A stretch of DNA of 64,000 bases from UBA7067 sp051880615 (GCA_051880615.1 JBJEOH010000019.1:83575-147574), one strand, 5' to 3'; shown: positions 1-8,687, counted from the stretch's first letter. Numbers and translations are program-made. Notes: a model not told the origin generated them from the letters alone.

Positions 1-1511
1 TCTCTTGCGCGGTAATCGGCATCAGTGCCGAGAACAGAGGCAACCAGCTTATCATAAAGCGTCATATTGTCGTGGCATGAATTATAGGTTACGGTCTGAC
101 TTGGCTGCTGCGCCCAATCGCTTGTTGCTGCAGCTATGCCGCCCTTAACATTCACTCTTGAGCCTACACCCTGAATAAATCCGCCCTCAGTCGGGTTGAA
201 GTTACTGCCCTTGAGACCGTCCCTTATTCCGTCGTTGAATGCACCTATTCTTGTGCTGAGCTTGCCCATATTGCCCTGAGTTGCAAGAACTGCGTCGGTA
301 GTGGTACCAAGCTGCCACGCCTCGCCGTACATCAGAATTTTATCGCCGTTTTCAAGGGTATCAAGCGCATCACGGATCTGATTCATTGTATCGACATCGT
401 GCAGACCCATAAGGTCAAAACGGAAGCCGTCAATGTGATACTCCTGCGCCCAGTACATAACTGAATCTATCATATATTTACGGTACATCGCACGCTCAGA
501 GGCTGTGTCGTTGCCGCAGCCCGAGCCGTTTGAAAGGCTGCTGTCACCATTGTGTCTGAAATAATAGCCCGGAACAGTTTTGTCAAAGCAGCTGTCGGCG
601 GCATCGAAAACATGGTTGTAAACAACATCCATAACAACTCCGATACCCGCCTTATGCAGAGCCTGAATCATCGCCTTTGCTTCTTTAATCCTCACACTGC
701 CGTCAAACGGGTCTGACGAATAGGAGCCCTCGGGAACATTGTAATTTACCGGGTCATAGCCCCAGTTGAACTGGCTTTCGTCACCGCTTGCCTCATCAAC
801 TGAGCCGTAATCGTAAAACGGGTTTATCTGAACATAATTTACGCCTATATCTTTTAGGTAGTCAACACAGGTTTTTACAGTGCCCTCATTATTAAGGGTA
901 GTGCCTGTTTCTGTAAAGGCAAGATATTTGCCTCGGTTTTCTTCGCTTACGCCTGAGCTTGCGCTTGCTGAAAAGTCCTTGACATGAACCTCCCAGATAA
1001 TCGCGTCAGTCTGCTTTGAAACGCGGTCAAAGCTGTCGTTTTCCCAGCCTTCGGGGTTTGTAAGCGACAAATCGCACACCATTGAACGAGCGCCGTTTAC
1101 ACCCGCCGCCTTGGCGTTTACATCGCCTGTTTCCTGCGTTTTGCCGTTTACGGTTACCTCGTAGGTATAGTATGTGCCGGCAAGGTTGCCCTTGGCTGTA
1201 ACAGACCATACTCCGCTTGAGCTATCATAATCCATATCGTGCTGAGCAAGCAGCTTTGCGCCTTTCTCTTCATCACTGCCTGTTGAATAAAGCTTCAGCT
1301 TAACGCTCTCGGCAGTCGGCGCCCATACCTTGAAGCTGGTACTTTCTTTTGAATACACGGCTCCCAAATCATCGCCCGAATATGCAAGCGAATCAAGCTG
1401 CTCATATGTTTTATCAAAATTTGTTTGTGCGTCACTGTTCACAGCAGACGCTACCGGTGAAAAAGCAAGTATCATAGCAAGCACTCCAACTGCTAAAAAT
1501 TTCTTAATCAT
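1..1511 (-). CDS. pulA: Type I pullulanase, secreted (GH13), C-terminal part cut by window edge
   Basis: This enzyme hydrolyses alpha-1,6 branch links in pullulan, amylopectin and glycogen. About 503 residues are visible. Residues 1-24 form a signal peptide (MIKKF, hydrophobic stretch, ASA cut site). A CBM48-like N-terminal region follows at about 45-140. The type I pullulanase signature FNWGYDP lies near residue 245, the GH13 motif VVYNHVF near 305, the nucleophile in GFRFDLMG near 362 and the acid/base Glu in MYGEAW near 394. The start is the ATG at 1509-1511, preceded by GGAG. It is divergent from the lysin/holin pair. With a second GH13 enzyme at 21.7 kb it points to a starch user. Whether it carries a C-terminal anchor or dockerin cannot be seen. 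Confidence 0.93.
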   Translation of the reverse strand, partial: MIKKFLAVGVLAMILAFSPVASAVNSDAQTNFDKTYEQLDSLAYSGDDLGAVYSKESTSFKVWAPTAESVKLKLYSTGSDEEKGAKLLAQHDMDYDSSSGVWSVTAKGNLAGTYYTYEVTVNGKTQETGDVNAKAAGVNGARSMVCDLSLTNPEGWENDSFDRVSKQTDAIIWEVHVKDFSASASSGVSEENRGKYLAFTETGTTLNNEGTVKTCVDYLKDIGVNYVQINPFYDYGSVDEASGDESQFNWGYDPVNYNVPEGSYSSDPFDGSVRIKEAKAMIQALHKAGIGVVMDVVYNHVFDAADSCFDKTVPGYYFRHNGDSSLSNGSGCGNDTASERAMYRKYMIDSVMYWAQEYHIDGFRFDLMGLHDVDTMNQIRDALDTLENGDKILMYGEAWQLGTTTDAVLATQGNMGKLSTRIGAFNDGIRDGLKGSNFNPTEGGFIQGVGSRVNVKGGIAAATSDWAQQPSQTVTYNSCHDNMTLYDKLVASVLGTDADYRAR

Positions 1512-1829
1512 ATTATTCTCCGCTTCGGTTGCAGATAACCGTGACAATCAGCCGTTAATCGAGGTGAAAAACGGCATAAAAACCACGAATCATCCCTGAA
1601 CAATACATTTTCACAATAAAAAGTATTCATATTTTATTTAATTTTAACATTATTTTATTACAATTATTTTCCTCACAAGAATTATGTTTCATTCATAGAA
1701 TAGAAAAAAGAGATGGTAAATTGTAATTGTTGCACAAAAATAGAATTTGCATTTTGTCAAGATAACATTATTTGACAAATTTCGAGCTCTTTATGCTGTT
1801 CCATTTCAGAAACAGCAGGAGTACAAAAA

Positions 1830-1858
1830 TTGCAATAGCCGAACATTTGTTCTATAAT
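1830..1858 (+). promoter_or_regulatory. Sigma-A promoter of the lysin-holin operon
   Basis: The -35 TTGCAA (1830-1835) and the -10 TATAAT (1853-1858) are separated by exactly 17 bases. The transcript would start near 1865, about 60 bases before the lysin ATG. A LexA-like dyad lies inside the spacer. Confidence 0.7.
1840..1853 (+). promoter_or_regulatory. LexA (SOS) box candidate in the lysin-holin promoter
   Basis: The sequence CGAACATTTGTTCT matches the Gram-positive LexA/DinR core GAAC-N4-GTTY with both half sites intact (GAAC at 1841-1844, GTTC at 1849-1852). It occupies the spacer between -35 and -10, where a bound repressor would block RNA polymerase. SOS control of the lysis pair is inferred; the motif and its position are read directly. 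Confidence 0.6.
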
Positions 1859-1925
1859 AATATATGGAGAAATCACTGTGTACAAGCACGGCTGTATGAA
1901 ATTTAAACAGAAAGGAGTTGAAGTT

Positions 1926-2750
1926 ATGGCTAATATAAGAGAACGATTCGTTGCAGCCGCAGCAGGCTACATCGGCTACGGCTGCAAAACATTCAATGAT
2001 TATTTCGGCAACCCGACAGGTACGGCATGGTGCGCTGAATTTGTAAGCAAATGTGCCTATGATGTCGGCGCTGTCGGCAAGTGTTTTGTCAAGACGGCAG
2101 GTGCCGGCTCGGTGGCGCGTGAAGGTGTTGCCGCAGGTATGGGCAGTTGGCTTGAGGGACACAACTCAATCCCTCAGTCAGGAGACGCCATATCATTCAC
2201 ATGGAACGGCTTGGGATATTATCCGGGGCAGGACAAGTATTTTTCTGACCATGTTGCAATAGTCGAATATGTTTTAAACGGCTATGTATATACGATTGAG
2301 GGCAACGCTAACGGCACCAACGAATATTCAACAGTCTGCCGAAAGGCATATCCTTTATACGACGGCAGAATCAACGGCTACTACCGCCCTGATTGGCGGC
2401 TTGCCGACCCAACTTACAACGAAAGTGAGGATGATGAAATGAATTTTCAGAAAGGCGATAAAAGCGACGGAGTGCTTGCGTATAAGTCGCTTATCAGAAT
2501 TGCAAACAGCTTGGGGATTGTCAAATCAAAGGTTGACACAAGCAACAGCTTCGGAACAGGCACTTATAATGCCACTGTTGAAGTCCAGAAGCTGTACAAG
2601 CTTGAAGTCGACGCTATTGCAGGCCCAAAAACAATCACTGCACTTATCGGAGGAATACTCAAGGCGATTACAGCCTTAAAAAGCTTGAAAAGCGACCGCA
2701 ACACCGTACTCAACGAGGCTGCTGAAGCTATAAACAAGCTTAAAGCGTGA
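1926..2750 (+). CDS. CHAP-domain endolysin with peptidoglycan-binding region
   Basis: This is a probable amidase/endopeptidase that cuts peptidoglycan (274 residues). The CHAP-type fold has the catalytic Cys in TAWCAEF (C36) and the His in SDHVAIVEY (H109), followed by IEGNAN where a third catalytic residue is expected. A short acidic linker leads to a peptidoglycan-binding-1-like region at about 172-255. There is no signal peptide, as in holin-dependent phage lysins. The start at 1926 is preceded by AAAGGAG; an in-frame codon at 1878 lacks one. The holin follows 13 bases later. No other phage genes are near, so it is either a domesticated cassette or a prophage remnant. Confidence 0.85.
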   Translation: MANIRERFVAAAAGYIGYGCKTFNDYFGNPTGTAWCAEFVSKCAYDVGAVGKCFVKTAGAGSVAREGVAAGMGSWLEGHNSIPQSGDAISFTWNGLGYYPGQDKYFSDHVAIVEYVLNGYVYTIEGNANGTNEYSTVCRKAYPLYDGRINGYYRPDWRLADPTYNESEDDEMNFQKGDKSDGVLAYKSLIRIANSLGIVKSKVDTSNSFGTGTYNATVEVQKLYKLEVDAIAGPKTITALIGGILKAITALKSLKSDRNTVLNEAAEAINKLKA

Positions 2751-2763
2751 AAGGAGTGATTAT

Positions 2764-3213
2764 ATGAAAGAAAATGTAACTGCAGGAATTATATCGGTTA
2801 TTATTGCCGGCGTATCGGCATATTTTAAAATCATAGCTGTTCCGCTTGCTGTCCTGATAGGCGTTATGATTCTTGATTATTTAAGCGGTATGTCTGCGGC
2901 TTGGCTCGGAAGGGAATTATCAAGCAGGAAAGGCATCACGGGAATAATCAAGAAAATAGGCTATCTTGTGCTTGTGTGCGTGGGAATCGGCGTTGATTTT
3001 ATTATCCGTTTCTGTCTTGAACAGATTGGCGTAGATTTTGATTTCAAAATGCTGTTCGGACTTATCGTGGTCATATGGCTGATTATCAATGAACTTCTAT
3101 CGATTATGGAAAATCTCAGCAGAATGGGTGTCCCTGTGCCGCAGTGGCTGACGAAAATAATTAACAAGCTTAAAATTTCGGTTGAAAGCAAAGCAGAAGA
3201 TGACACGAAATAA
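2764..3213 (+). CDS. Phage-type holin (TcdE/Cph1 family)
   Basis: This 149-residue membrane protein would oligomerise in the cytoplasmic membrane to release the upstream lysin or other leaderless proteins. Three or four hydrophobic segments are visible, at roughly 6-42, 63-84 and 96-118. The motifs ILDYLSGMSAAW and SSRKGITGIIKKIGY are typical of the phage_holin_4/TcdE family, and the tail is charged and hydrophilic. Its start has AAAGGAG upstream and lies 13 bases after the lysin stop, so the two are co-transcribed. Lysin-before-holin order without tail or capsid genes is atypical of an active prophage. TcdE in Clostridioides difficile is the known precedent for holin-mediated toxin export. 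Confidence 0.88.
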   Translation: MKENVTAGIISVIIAGVSAYFKIIAVPLAVLIGVMILDYLSGMSAAWLGRELSSRKGITGIIKKIGYLVLVCVGIGVDFIIRFCLEQIGVDFDFKMLFGLIVVIWLIINELLSIMENLSRMGVPVPQWLTKIINKLKISVESKAEDDTK

Positions 3214-3232
3214 AGGTTAACTCAATACAAAG

Positions 3233-3269
3233 CCCCTGATTTGGCCACAATTTCAGACCAAATCAGGGG
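3233..3269. terminator. Bidirectional terminator between holin and esterase
   Basis: A 12-base-pair perfect stem (CCCCTGATTTGG at 3233-3244, its complement at 3258-3269) is followed by TATTTTTG on the plus strand, with A-rich sequence on the other side. The stop codon and last codons of the minus-strand esterase lie within it, so the convergent genes share the hairpin. Confidence 0.85.
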
Positions 3270-4164
3270 TATTTTTGTTTGCAATAAAAAACTCGGAAAG
3301 CTCACGAATAACCTCTCCTGCCTGCTGTGAGAACGGGTCGGCGACAGCAAAAACATGGGGAAGCTTTTTGCCGCCGTGCGCCTTGTCATAATCGTGAAAT
3401 TTATACGGTATATTGTGCGACTTTAAAATATCAGTGAGCATATACGATTGCTTATTAAGGAAATCACCTGCCGAGGTGACAATATAAAACGGCGGCAGAC
3501 TGACGCTTGCGGCGCTTGCAAAATTCATATACTTATAATATCGGCTGTGCTTATGCTTTTTGCCGAGCAGTGACGGCAGATTGACATACAGCAGGAAGTT
3601 GCGGCACAGAAGATTTACCGCAGGCGAAATTGCACCGATAGCCGATATTTTAAAGCTCGGGATTTTCGCATTAAAATCATCTTGCAGCTTTTCATCAGCC
3701 ATAACAGCCGCCGACAGGCAGGCAAGCTGAGCACCAGCCGAGTCGCCGAGCAAAAACACTTGATTTAAGTCGGCAGGATAAGGCTCAAGATTATTCTCAA
3801 GCCAGCAAAGAGCTGCAAAAACATCCTCAAGCTGATGATGAATGCGGTGCTTACCGACAAGGCGGTAGTTGATTGACGCAACAAGAAAACCCTCTTTTGC
3901 AAGCTTAAGGCAGAAATTGCGGTTTATCTCCTTACAGCCGTATACCCAGCCGCCGCCGTGAATGTCGATAATCACAGGCAGAGGCTGTGTTGTATTCTCC
4001 GGATAATATATATCAAGCATATGCTCGGCTGAGCAGTCGGAATTGTACGGCAGGTTCGCAACCTCAACAACTCCGCCGTCGGGAGTCTGTGCGGCTATTC
4101 TTTTTTTGTCAAGAACGGAAATAAAATTCCAGTAAAGTCTGATAAGCGGTTTATAGATATTCAT
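3253..4164 (-). CDS. Alpha/beta-hydrolase fold esterase
   Basis: A carboxylesterase-like enzyme of 303 residues (hydrolase fold-3/BD-FAE-like group). The oxyanion-hole motif HGGGW is at 69-73, the nucleophile elbow GDSAGA has Ser142, and the probable triad partners are Asp234 (SAGDF) and a His in PHVFAV (about 270). It has no signal peptide and so is cytoplasmic; the substrate cannot be predicted. Its ATG overlaps the 3' end of cca by 14 bases, making it the last gene of the era-cca run. Its final eleven or so codons lie inside the terminator stem, so the C-terminal tail is constrained by RNA structure. Confidence 0.8.
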   Translation of the reverse strand: MNIYKPLIRLYWNFISVLDKKRIAAQTPDGGVVEVANLPYNSDCSAEHMLDIYYPENTTQPLPVIIDIHGGGWVYGCKEINRNFCLKLAKEGFLVASINYRLVGKHRIHHQLEDVFAALCWLENNLEPYPADLNQVFLLGDSAGAQLACLSAAVMADEKLQDDFNAKIPSFKISAIGAISPAVNLLCRNFLLYVNLPSLLGKKHKHSRYYKYMNFASAASVSLPPFYIVTSAGDFLNKQSYMLTDILKSHNIPYKFHDYDKAHGGKKLPHVFAVADPFSQQAGEVIRELSEFFIANKNTPDLV

Positions 4165-5494
4165 AGCTCACTACCTTTAACAATGCCTGTCTTTCGTTTT
4201 CAAGCGTGCCGTCAACCACACCGTCAAGCAGGCGTTCAAGGATTTCGCCCACTTCCCTGCCCTGCTTTATTCCCAGAGCCTTGATATCGCCGCCGTTTAC
4301 CGCAAGCTGAGAAATTGAGGTGCAGGCGTTTTCATCAATAAGTCGTTTGGCTATCTCGGCGCACCTTGCTATATGCACAAGCCTGTGCTCTTTGTCGGCT
4401 CCGCTTTGAGCCGTAATATCGGCACGGCGTACCTCGCTGAAAATCAAGAGCGTGTTTTCACTGCCGATTTTTCGCATAAGTTGTTTTATCTGCACTTCAT
4501 CGGAGCTACATTCAAAATCGTGGTATTCAATCAGAATTTCAATTTTTGAAATGAGCCTTGACGGTGCTTTAAGGTTCTTGAGTATTTCCCGGGAAACATC
4601 TGCGCCTAATTTTGCGTGAGCGCAAAAAGCCTGTCTGCCGCTATCATCAACCGTCATACACTGCGGCTTTGCTATATCGTGCAACAGCATTGCAAGGCGC
4701 AGCTCGGCACAGGGAGAAACAGCATCAACAGCTCTTGCAATATGCGTTAATAGCGTTTGAGCGTGATTCTCCCCCGAAAGAAAAAGCCTCTCGCACGCTG
4801 AAAGCTGTGGAATAAAAACGCCGAACACATCGCAAAACCGCAGGAGAATATCGCCTGCCGACTTGCCGCATACAAGCTGAGTAAGCTCAGCAAAAATACG
4901 CTCGACTGCAATATTTTTCAACAGCTGTTTATTTTTGTGAATTGAGGCTGCCGTTTTTTCTTCAATATCAAATCCGTAGACTGCGGCAAAGCGCAGCGCA
5001 CGGATTATCCGCAGAGCGTCCTCTCTAAAGCGCTTATCGGGGTCACCGACGCAGCGGATAATTTTATTTTCAATATCAGCTTTTCCGCCGAACAAATCGA
5101 CTACTCCCGTTTTGCCGCTGTAAGCCATAGCGTTAACGGTAAAGTCGCGGCGCATTAAGTCCTCGTCAAGGCTCACACCAAAGCTTACGCTTTCGGGTCG
5201 GCGGTTATCAAGATATTCGCCGTCACAGCGATACGAGGTCACTTCTATTTTTTCGCCGTTTATAATCACCGCCACAGTGCCGTGCTTTATCCCCGTATCA
5301 ACGGTTTTACAATCGACAAAGGTCTTTTTAATATCCTGCGGCAGTGCGTTTGTTGTTACATCAAAATCCTTCGGCTGAATGCCAAGCAGGCAGTCACGCA
5401 CGCAGCCTCCAACGGCAAAAGCCTCAAAGCCGTTTTGCGAGAGACTGTCTATAACAAATTTACAGCCGTGTGAAAGATTAATAGTGTTGTTCAT
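4151..5494 (-). CDS. cca: CCA tRNA nucleotidyltransferase with HD domain
   Basis: This enzyme adds or repairs the 3' CCA of tRNA. The N-terminal class II nucleotidyltransferase domain has GGCVRDCLLG and the metal-binding pair in KDFDVTT; the RRDFTVNAMAY motif and the neck/body helices (EDALRIIRALRFAAVYGF) follow. An HD phosphohydrolase-type domain (MLLHDIAKP) lies in the C-terminal half. The 447-residue length is normal for the bacterial HD-containing type. I chose the ATG at 5494 over an in-frame TTG at 5500. It starts a few bases after the era stop with no strong Shine-Dalgarno, which suggests translational coupling. Confidence 0.93.
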   Translation of the reverse strand: MNNTINLSHGCKFVIDSLSQNGFEAFAVGGCVRDCLLGIQPKDFDVTTNALPQDIKKTFVDCKTVDTGIKHGTVAVIINGEKIEVTSYRCDGEYLDNRRPESVSFGVSLDEDLMRRDFTVNAMAYSGKTGVVDLFGGKADIENKIIRCVGDPDKRFREDALRIIRALRFAAVYGFDIEEKTAASIHKNKQLLKNIAVERIFAELTQLVCGKSAGDILLRFCDVFGVFIPQLSACERLFLSGENHAQTLLTHIARAVDAVSPCAELRLAMLLHDIAKPQCMTVDDSGRQAFCAHAKLGADVSREILKNLKAPSRLISKIEILIEYHDFECSSDEVQIKQLMRKIGSENTLLIFSEVRRADITAQSGADKEHRLVHIARCAEIAKRLIDENACTSISQLAVNGGDIKALGIKQGREVGEILERLLDGVVDGTLENERQALLKVVSYEYL

Positions 5495-5500
5495 CGTCAA

Positions 5501-6412
5501 TCACTGAAAATCATTGTCATCAAAGCCGAGCGAGCGCAATATATTCTCTCGGTTGCGCCAGTCCTCCTTGACCTTGACCCAGAGCCTTAAATTCACCTTG
5601 CAGTCAAAGAATCTCTCCATATCCTGTCGGGCAAAGCTGCCTACCTTTTTAAGCATAGCACCGCCCTTGCCTATTACAATGCCCTTGTGGCTGTCACGCT
5701 CGCAGTAGATTGTAGCGTCAATGTCGAGTATGCCGCTGTCCTCGCGCGTTTTCATACGCTCAACCGCAACGGCTGTTCCGTGGGGAATTTCCTTGTCGAG
5801 CAGGCGCAAAAGCTTCTCTCTTATTATCTCACCTGCAAGCACACGCTCAGGCTGGTCTGTAAGCGTGTCGTCGTCAAAGAAATGACCGCCTTCCATTGCA
5901 AGCGATTTCAACTCGTCCTTTAAATCGTCAAGTCCGCTGCCAGTCTGAGCCGATACCGGCACAACGGCAGTGAAGTCACATTCCTTTGAGTATGCCGCTA
6001 TTACGGCGATAATATCGTCCTTGTTTTTAAGCGTATCTATTTTATTCAGCGCAAGCACAATCGGCAAATCAAGCTTTTTCGCCTTTTCAATAAGCTCAAG
6101 CTCAGTTTCACCGGGCGTTCTGTCACACTCGGCCACAAGCAGAACAGCGTCAACTCCTGCGACAGATTCATTTACAGAGCGCACCATATACTTGCCAAGC
6201 TCGGTTTTCGGCTTGTGCATACCGGGTGTGTCAATAAAAACAAGCTGAGTTTCACCCTCGGTTAAAACACCCATTATTCTGTTTCGCGTTGTCTGCGGCT
6301 TGTGCGACACTATCGCAATCTTCTGCCCCAGAAGCCTGTTTAGTATTGAGCTTTTGCCGACATTCGGCCTGCCTATTATGGCGATAAACGCCGATTTTTC
6401 ATTTTGATTCAT
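5501..6412 (-). CDS. era: GTPase Era, 16S rRNA/30S assembly factor
   Basis: An essential GTPase that binds the 3' end of 16S rRNA and couples ribosome assembly to growth. The G motifs are clear: GRPNVGKS near the N-terminus, DTPGMHKP, and NKID. The C-terminal KH domain carries IGKGGAMLKKVG. At 303 residues it is full length. It lies between dgkA and cca in the conserved Firmicute order. A hairpin between dgkA and era may reduce read-through, so era may also have its own promoter. Confidence 0.97.
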   Translation of the reverse strand: MNQNEKSAFIAIIGRPNVGKSSILNRLLGQKIAIVSHKPQTTRNRIMGVLTEGETQLVFIDTPGMHKPKTELGKYMVRSVNESVAGVDAVLLVAECDRTPGETELELIEKAKKLDLPIVLALNKIDTLKNKDDIIAVIAAYSKECDFTAVVPVSAQTGSGLDDLKDELKSLAMEGGHFFDDDTLTDQPERVLAGEIIREKLLRLLDKEIPHGTAVAVERMKTREDSGILDIDATIYCERDSHKGIVIGKGGAMLKKVGSFARQDMERFFDCKVNLRLWVKVKEDWRNRENILRSLGFDDNDFQ

Positions 6413-6474
6413 ATTGTTCTCCCATATATTGGTTTTTATTTTATTTTATCACAGTTTTCACTCATAAACAAGTT

Positions 6475-6497
6475 AAGGCGCACTTACAGTGCGCCTT
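6475..6497 (-). terminator. Hairpin between dgkA and era
   Basis: A 10-base-pair perfect stem (AAGGCGCACT at 6475-6484, its complement at 6488-6497) has a 3-base loop. On the minus strand it follows the dgkA stop, but only a short mixed AACTTG tail follows. It is probably a weak or partial terminator, or an mRNA stabiliser. Confidence 0.5.
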
Positions 6498-6504
6498 TAG
6501 TGCG

Positions 6505-6996
6505 TTATTTGTTACTTTTTTCAAAATGCGATTTTGCGTTTTCAAACATCTTTTTCGGGCCTATTACAATAAACAGCATGGCTATTACCATCGTAAGCAC
6601 CAAAAGAGTTAAGCGCTCGGGGCTTTCACAGTGAAAGACAACAATACTCCACAGCGTGTCAGGCTCCCAGAGCAAAAAACACGCAATCGCAACAGCAAAG
6701 CCTGAGGCGACAAGCACCGCCGCGGCTGAAACATCCTTTGCAATTTCAATAAGCCGATGATATTTTGTTGAATAAAGGTTACAAACACGCTCAACGGCTG
6801 TGTTCACAAGCTCAAGACACATAACAAGCGCGATCATAATAAGCAAAAGCGACATTTTTATTGCAGAAAGGCGGTAGTAGCTTACAAAATACAGCAGATA
6901 TGCCGCCACAACAATATGTATGCGCATATTACGCTCGTGGTTGATTGTGTAGAGAACACCCTTGAAAGCGTATTTAAAGCCCCTTAAAAACCTCAT
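6505..6996 (-). CDS. dgkA: Undecaprenol/diacylglycerol kinase family membrane protein
   Basis: It phosphorylates undecaprenol (the usual Gram-positive substrate) or diacylglycerol in the membrane, recycling lipid carrier for wall synthesis. The N-terminal amphipathic part is followed by transmembrane helices and the family signatures ELVNTAVERV and AKDVSAAAVL. At 163 residues it is about 30-40 longer than typical DgkA proteins, owing to an extra C-terminal hydrophobic segment and a basic tail. It starts 4 bases from the ybeY stop in the conserved ybeY-dgkA-era order. Confidence 0.9.
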   Translation of the reverse strand: MRFLRGFKYAFKGVLYTINHERNMRIHIVVAAYLLYFVSYYRLSAIKMSLLLIMIALVMCLELVNTAVERVCNLYSTKYHRLIEIAKDVSAAAVLVASGFAVAIACFLLWEPDTLWSIVVFHCESPERLTLLVLTMVIAMLFIVIGPKKMFENAKSHFEKSNK

Positions 6997-6999
6997 AGC

Positions 7000-7503
7000 T
7001 TACCTGTCGGTGCCGATTACATAGCTTGACGACGAGGGCAGACCGAGCTGATCCATAATAAGCTCCTCTTTCTCTCTCATACGGATTCTCTCCATATTAT
7101 CCTCGTGGTCATAGCCGAGCAAATGCAGAACACTGTGTGCCGTAAGATAGCCGACCTCTCTTTGCAGGCTGTGGTCAAAGCGCTTTGCCTGCTCTAAAGC
7201 CTTTTCCATTGAAATTACAACATCGCCCAGAATCTGCGCTCCTGTTTCGGGGTCAATGTCATACTTTCCATCCTCTCCCATACCGAATGACAATACATCC
7301 GTTACGGAATCCTTGTCGCGGTACTGCTTGTTATACTCCTTGATTTGCTCGTTGTCAACAAAGGTCACGCTTATTTCTGCGCTGCCCTTGAACTCCTCAA
7401 GGCGCAAAACCGCATTGCAGCAGCGGCGAACCAACATTCTGAGTCCTGTCGGAATCTTAACCGCCTTTTGTTTGTTTGTGATTATTACTCTGATCTTATC
7501 CAT
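7000..7503 (-). CDS. ybeY: Endoribonuclease YbeY, rRNA maturation factor
   Basis: A single-strand-specific zinc endoribonuclease for 16S rRNA 3' processing and ribosome quality control. The zinc site HSVLHLLGYDH gives the H-x3-H-x5-H pattern near the C-terminus, and DVLSFGM lies in the centre. The 167-residue length is normal. It starts immediately after the phoH stop with no intervening bases, so the genes are co-translated in the usual phoH-ybeY pair. Confidence 0.95.
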   Translation of the reverse strand: MDKIRVIITNKQKAVKIPTGLRMLVRRCCNAVLRLEEFKGSAEISVTFVDNEQIKEYNKQYRDKDSVTDVLSFGMGEDGKYDIDPETGAQILGDVVISMEKALEQAKRFDHSLQREVGYLTAHSVLHLLGYDHEDNMERIRMREKEELIMDQLGLPSSSSYVIGTDR

Positions 7504-8448
7504 TTATTTACCTCTCTTTGCCTCTTCGACTTTCTCGTAGGCCTTAATAATATCCTGTACAAGACGATGCCGCACAACATCCTTTTCGCTGAAGGTTATG
7601 CTTGCAATATCCTTTATTCCGCTTAGAATTCTTACGCTCTCGCGCAGTCCCGACTTAACCCCGTGCGGCAAATCAATCTGCGTAACATCGCCTGTGATTA
7701 CCATTTTCGAGTTAAAGCCGAGTCGGGTCAGAAACATTTTCATCTGCTCGCCCGTAGTGTTCTGCGCCTCGTCAAGAATAATAAAGCTGTCGTCAAGCGT
7801 TCGTCCTCTCATATACGCCAAAGGTGCAACCTCAATATTGCCCCTTTCAACATACTTCTGGTATGTTTCGGCGCCGAGCATATCAAACAGCGCGTCGTAC
7901 AGCGGACGGAGATACGGGTCAACCTTGCTCTGCAAATCACCCGGCAGAAAGCCGAGCTTCTCACCTGCCTCAACAGCAGGACGAGTCAGTATAATGCGGT
8001 TTACCTGCCGTGAGCGAAACGCAGTAACAGCAAGAGCAACCGCAAGGTAGGTCTTGCCTGTACCGGCAGGGCCTATACCAAAGGTAATAGTGTTTTCCTT
8101 TATTGCATTGCAGTAGCGCTTCTGACCGATAGTTTTCGGCTTAACAGGCTTACCCTTTGAGGTTATACACACACAGTCGCCTGCAAGCTGCTCAATTTTT
8201 TCCTCGCTGCCGTCGTTTACAAGAGCCATACAGTAGCGCACATTCTGCTCGCTGAGGGTTTCGCCCCTGTTGATAAGCGAAAGCAGGCTGTCGATAACCT
8301 TTGACGCCTTCATAAGATTTTCAGGCTCGCCCGTTATTTTTATATCCGAGCCTCGGTTCACAACCGAAACGGCATACTCGTTTTCAATCAGCTTGATATT
8401 TTCGTCAAAACTGCCGAACAAAGCCACAGCGTGCTCCATTCTGTCCAC
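7504..8448 (-). CDS. phoH: PhoH-like ATPase (PhoL/YbeZ)
   Basis: A P-loop ATPase thought to work with YbeY in RNA metabolism. Walker A is GPAGTGKTY and Walker B is FIILDEAQN. The family motif LTRPAVEAGEKLGFLPGD follows, and an N-terminal KH-like segment covers about 1-100. At 314 residues it is full length. The start is GTG at 8448, with GGAG 12 bases upstream; an in-frame ATG at 8439 is the alternative. It leads the phoH-ybeY-dgkA operon and has a good promoter. Confidence 0.93.
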   Translation of the reverse strand: MDRMEHAVALFGSFDENIKLIENEYAVSVVNRGSDIKITGEPENLMKASKVIDSLLSLINRGETLSEQNVRYCMALVNDGSEEKIEQLAGDCVCITSKGKPVKPKTIGQKRYCNAIKENTITFGIGPAGTGKTYLAVALAVTAFRSRQVNRIILTRPAVEAGEKLGFLPGDLQSKVDPYLRPLYDALFDMLGAETYQKYVERGNIEVAPLAYMRGRTLDDSFIILDEAQNTTGEQMKMFLTRLGFNSKMVITGDVTQIDLPHGVKSGLRESVRILSGIKDIASITFSEKDVVRHRLVQDIIKAYEKVEEAKRGK

Positions 8449-8547
8449 ATTTACGATTTGCTCCAGAACGCTTCACCTTCAATAAGAAAATCAAATAAAA
8501 CTATAAGAAATCAACAATATAATCGAATACTTCTCCGATTATCTGTT

Positions 8548-8576
8548 ATTATACCACAGTTTTTTTACAATGTCAT
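8548..8576 (-). promoter_or_regulatory. Sigma-A promoter of the phoH operon
   Basis: On the minus strand the -35 ATGACA (8571-8576) and the -10 TATAAT (8548-8553) are separated by 17 bases. It lies about 100 bases upstream of the phoH start. Confidence 0.65.
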
Positions 8577-8687
8577 TATTTTTTCTTTATTTTTGTACTC
8601 TATACAAAATTTTGTTTATTATTACTAAATATCTTAAATCTGTTTTATGCAATATTTCAATCATATGTCTGTGTTTGCATAAAAATA

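Larger units (their letters stand above)
1512..1925. other. Divergent intergenic region, pullulanase / lysin
   Basis: This 414-base AT-rich gap separates the divergent pullulanase and lysin genes. The right part holds the lysin promoter and LexA-like box, described separately. The left part contains TTGACA-like hexamers in both orientations around 1756-1777. I could not pair them convincingly with a -10 for the pullulanase. No conserved small gene was recognised. Confidence 0.5.

Noticed and set aside
1830..3213. Active prophage suggested by lysin and holin
   Set aside because: No integrase, terminase, capsid or tail genes and no attachment repeats were seen; flanking genes are chromosomal.
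5495..5500. TTG start for cca at 5500
   Set aside because: An ATG two codons later fits better and adds no unsupported residues; neither has a strong ribosome site.
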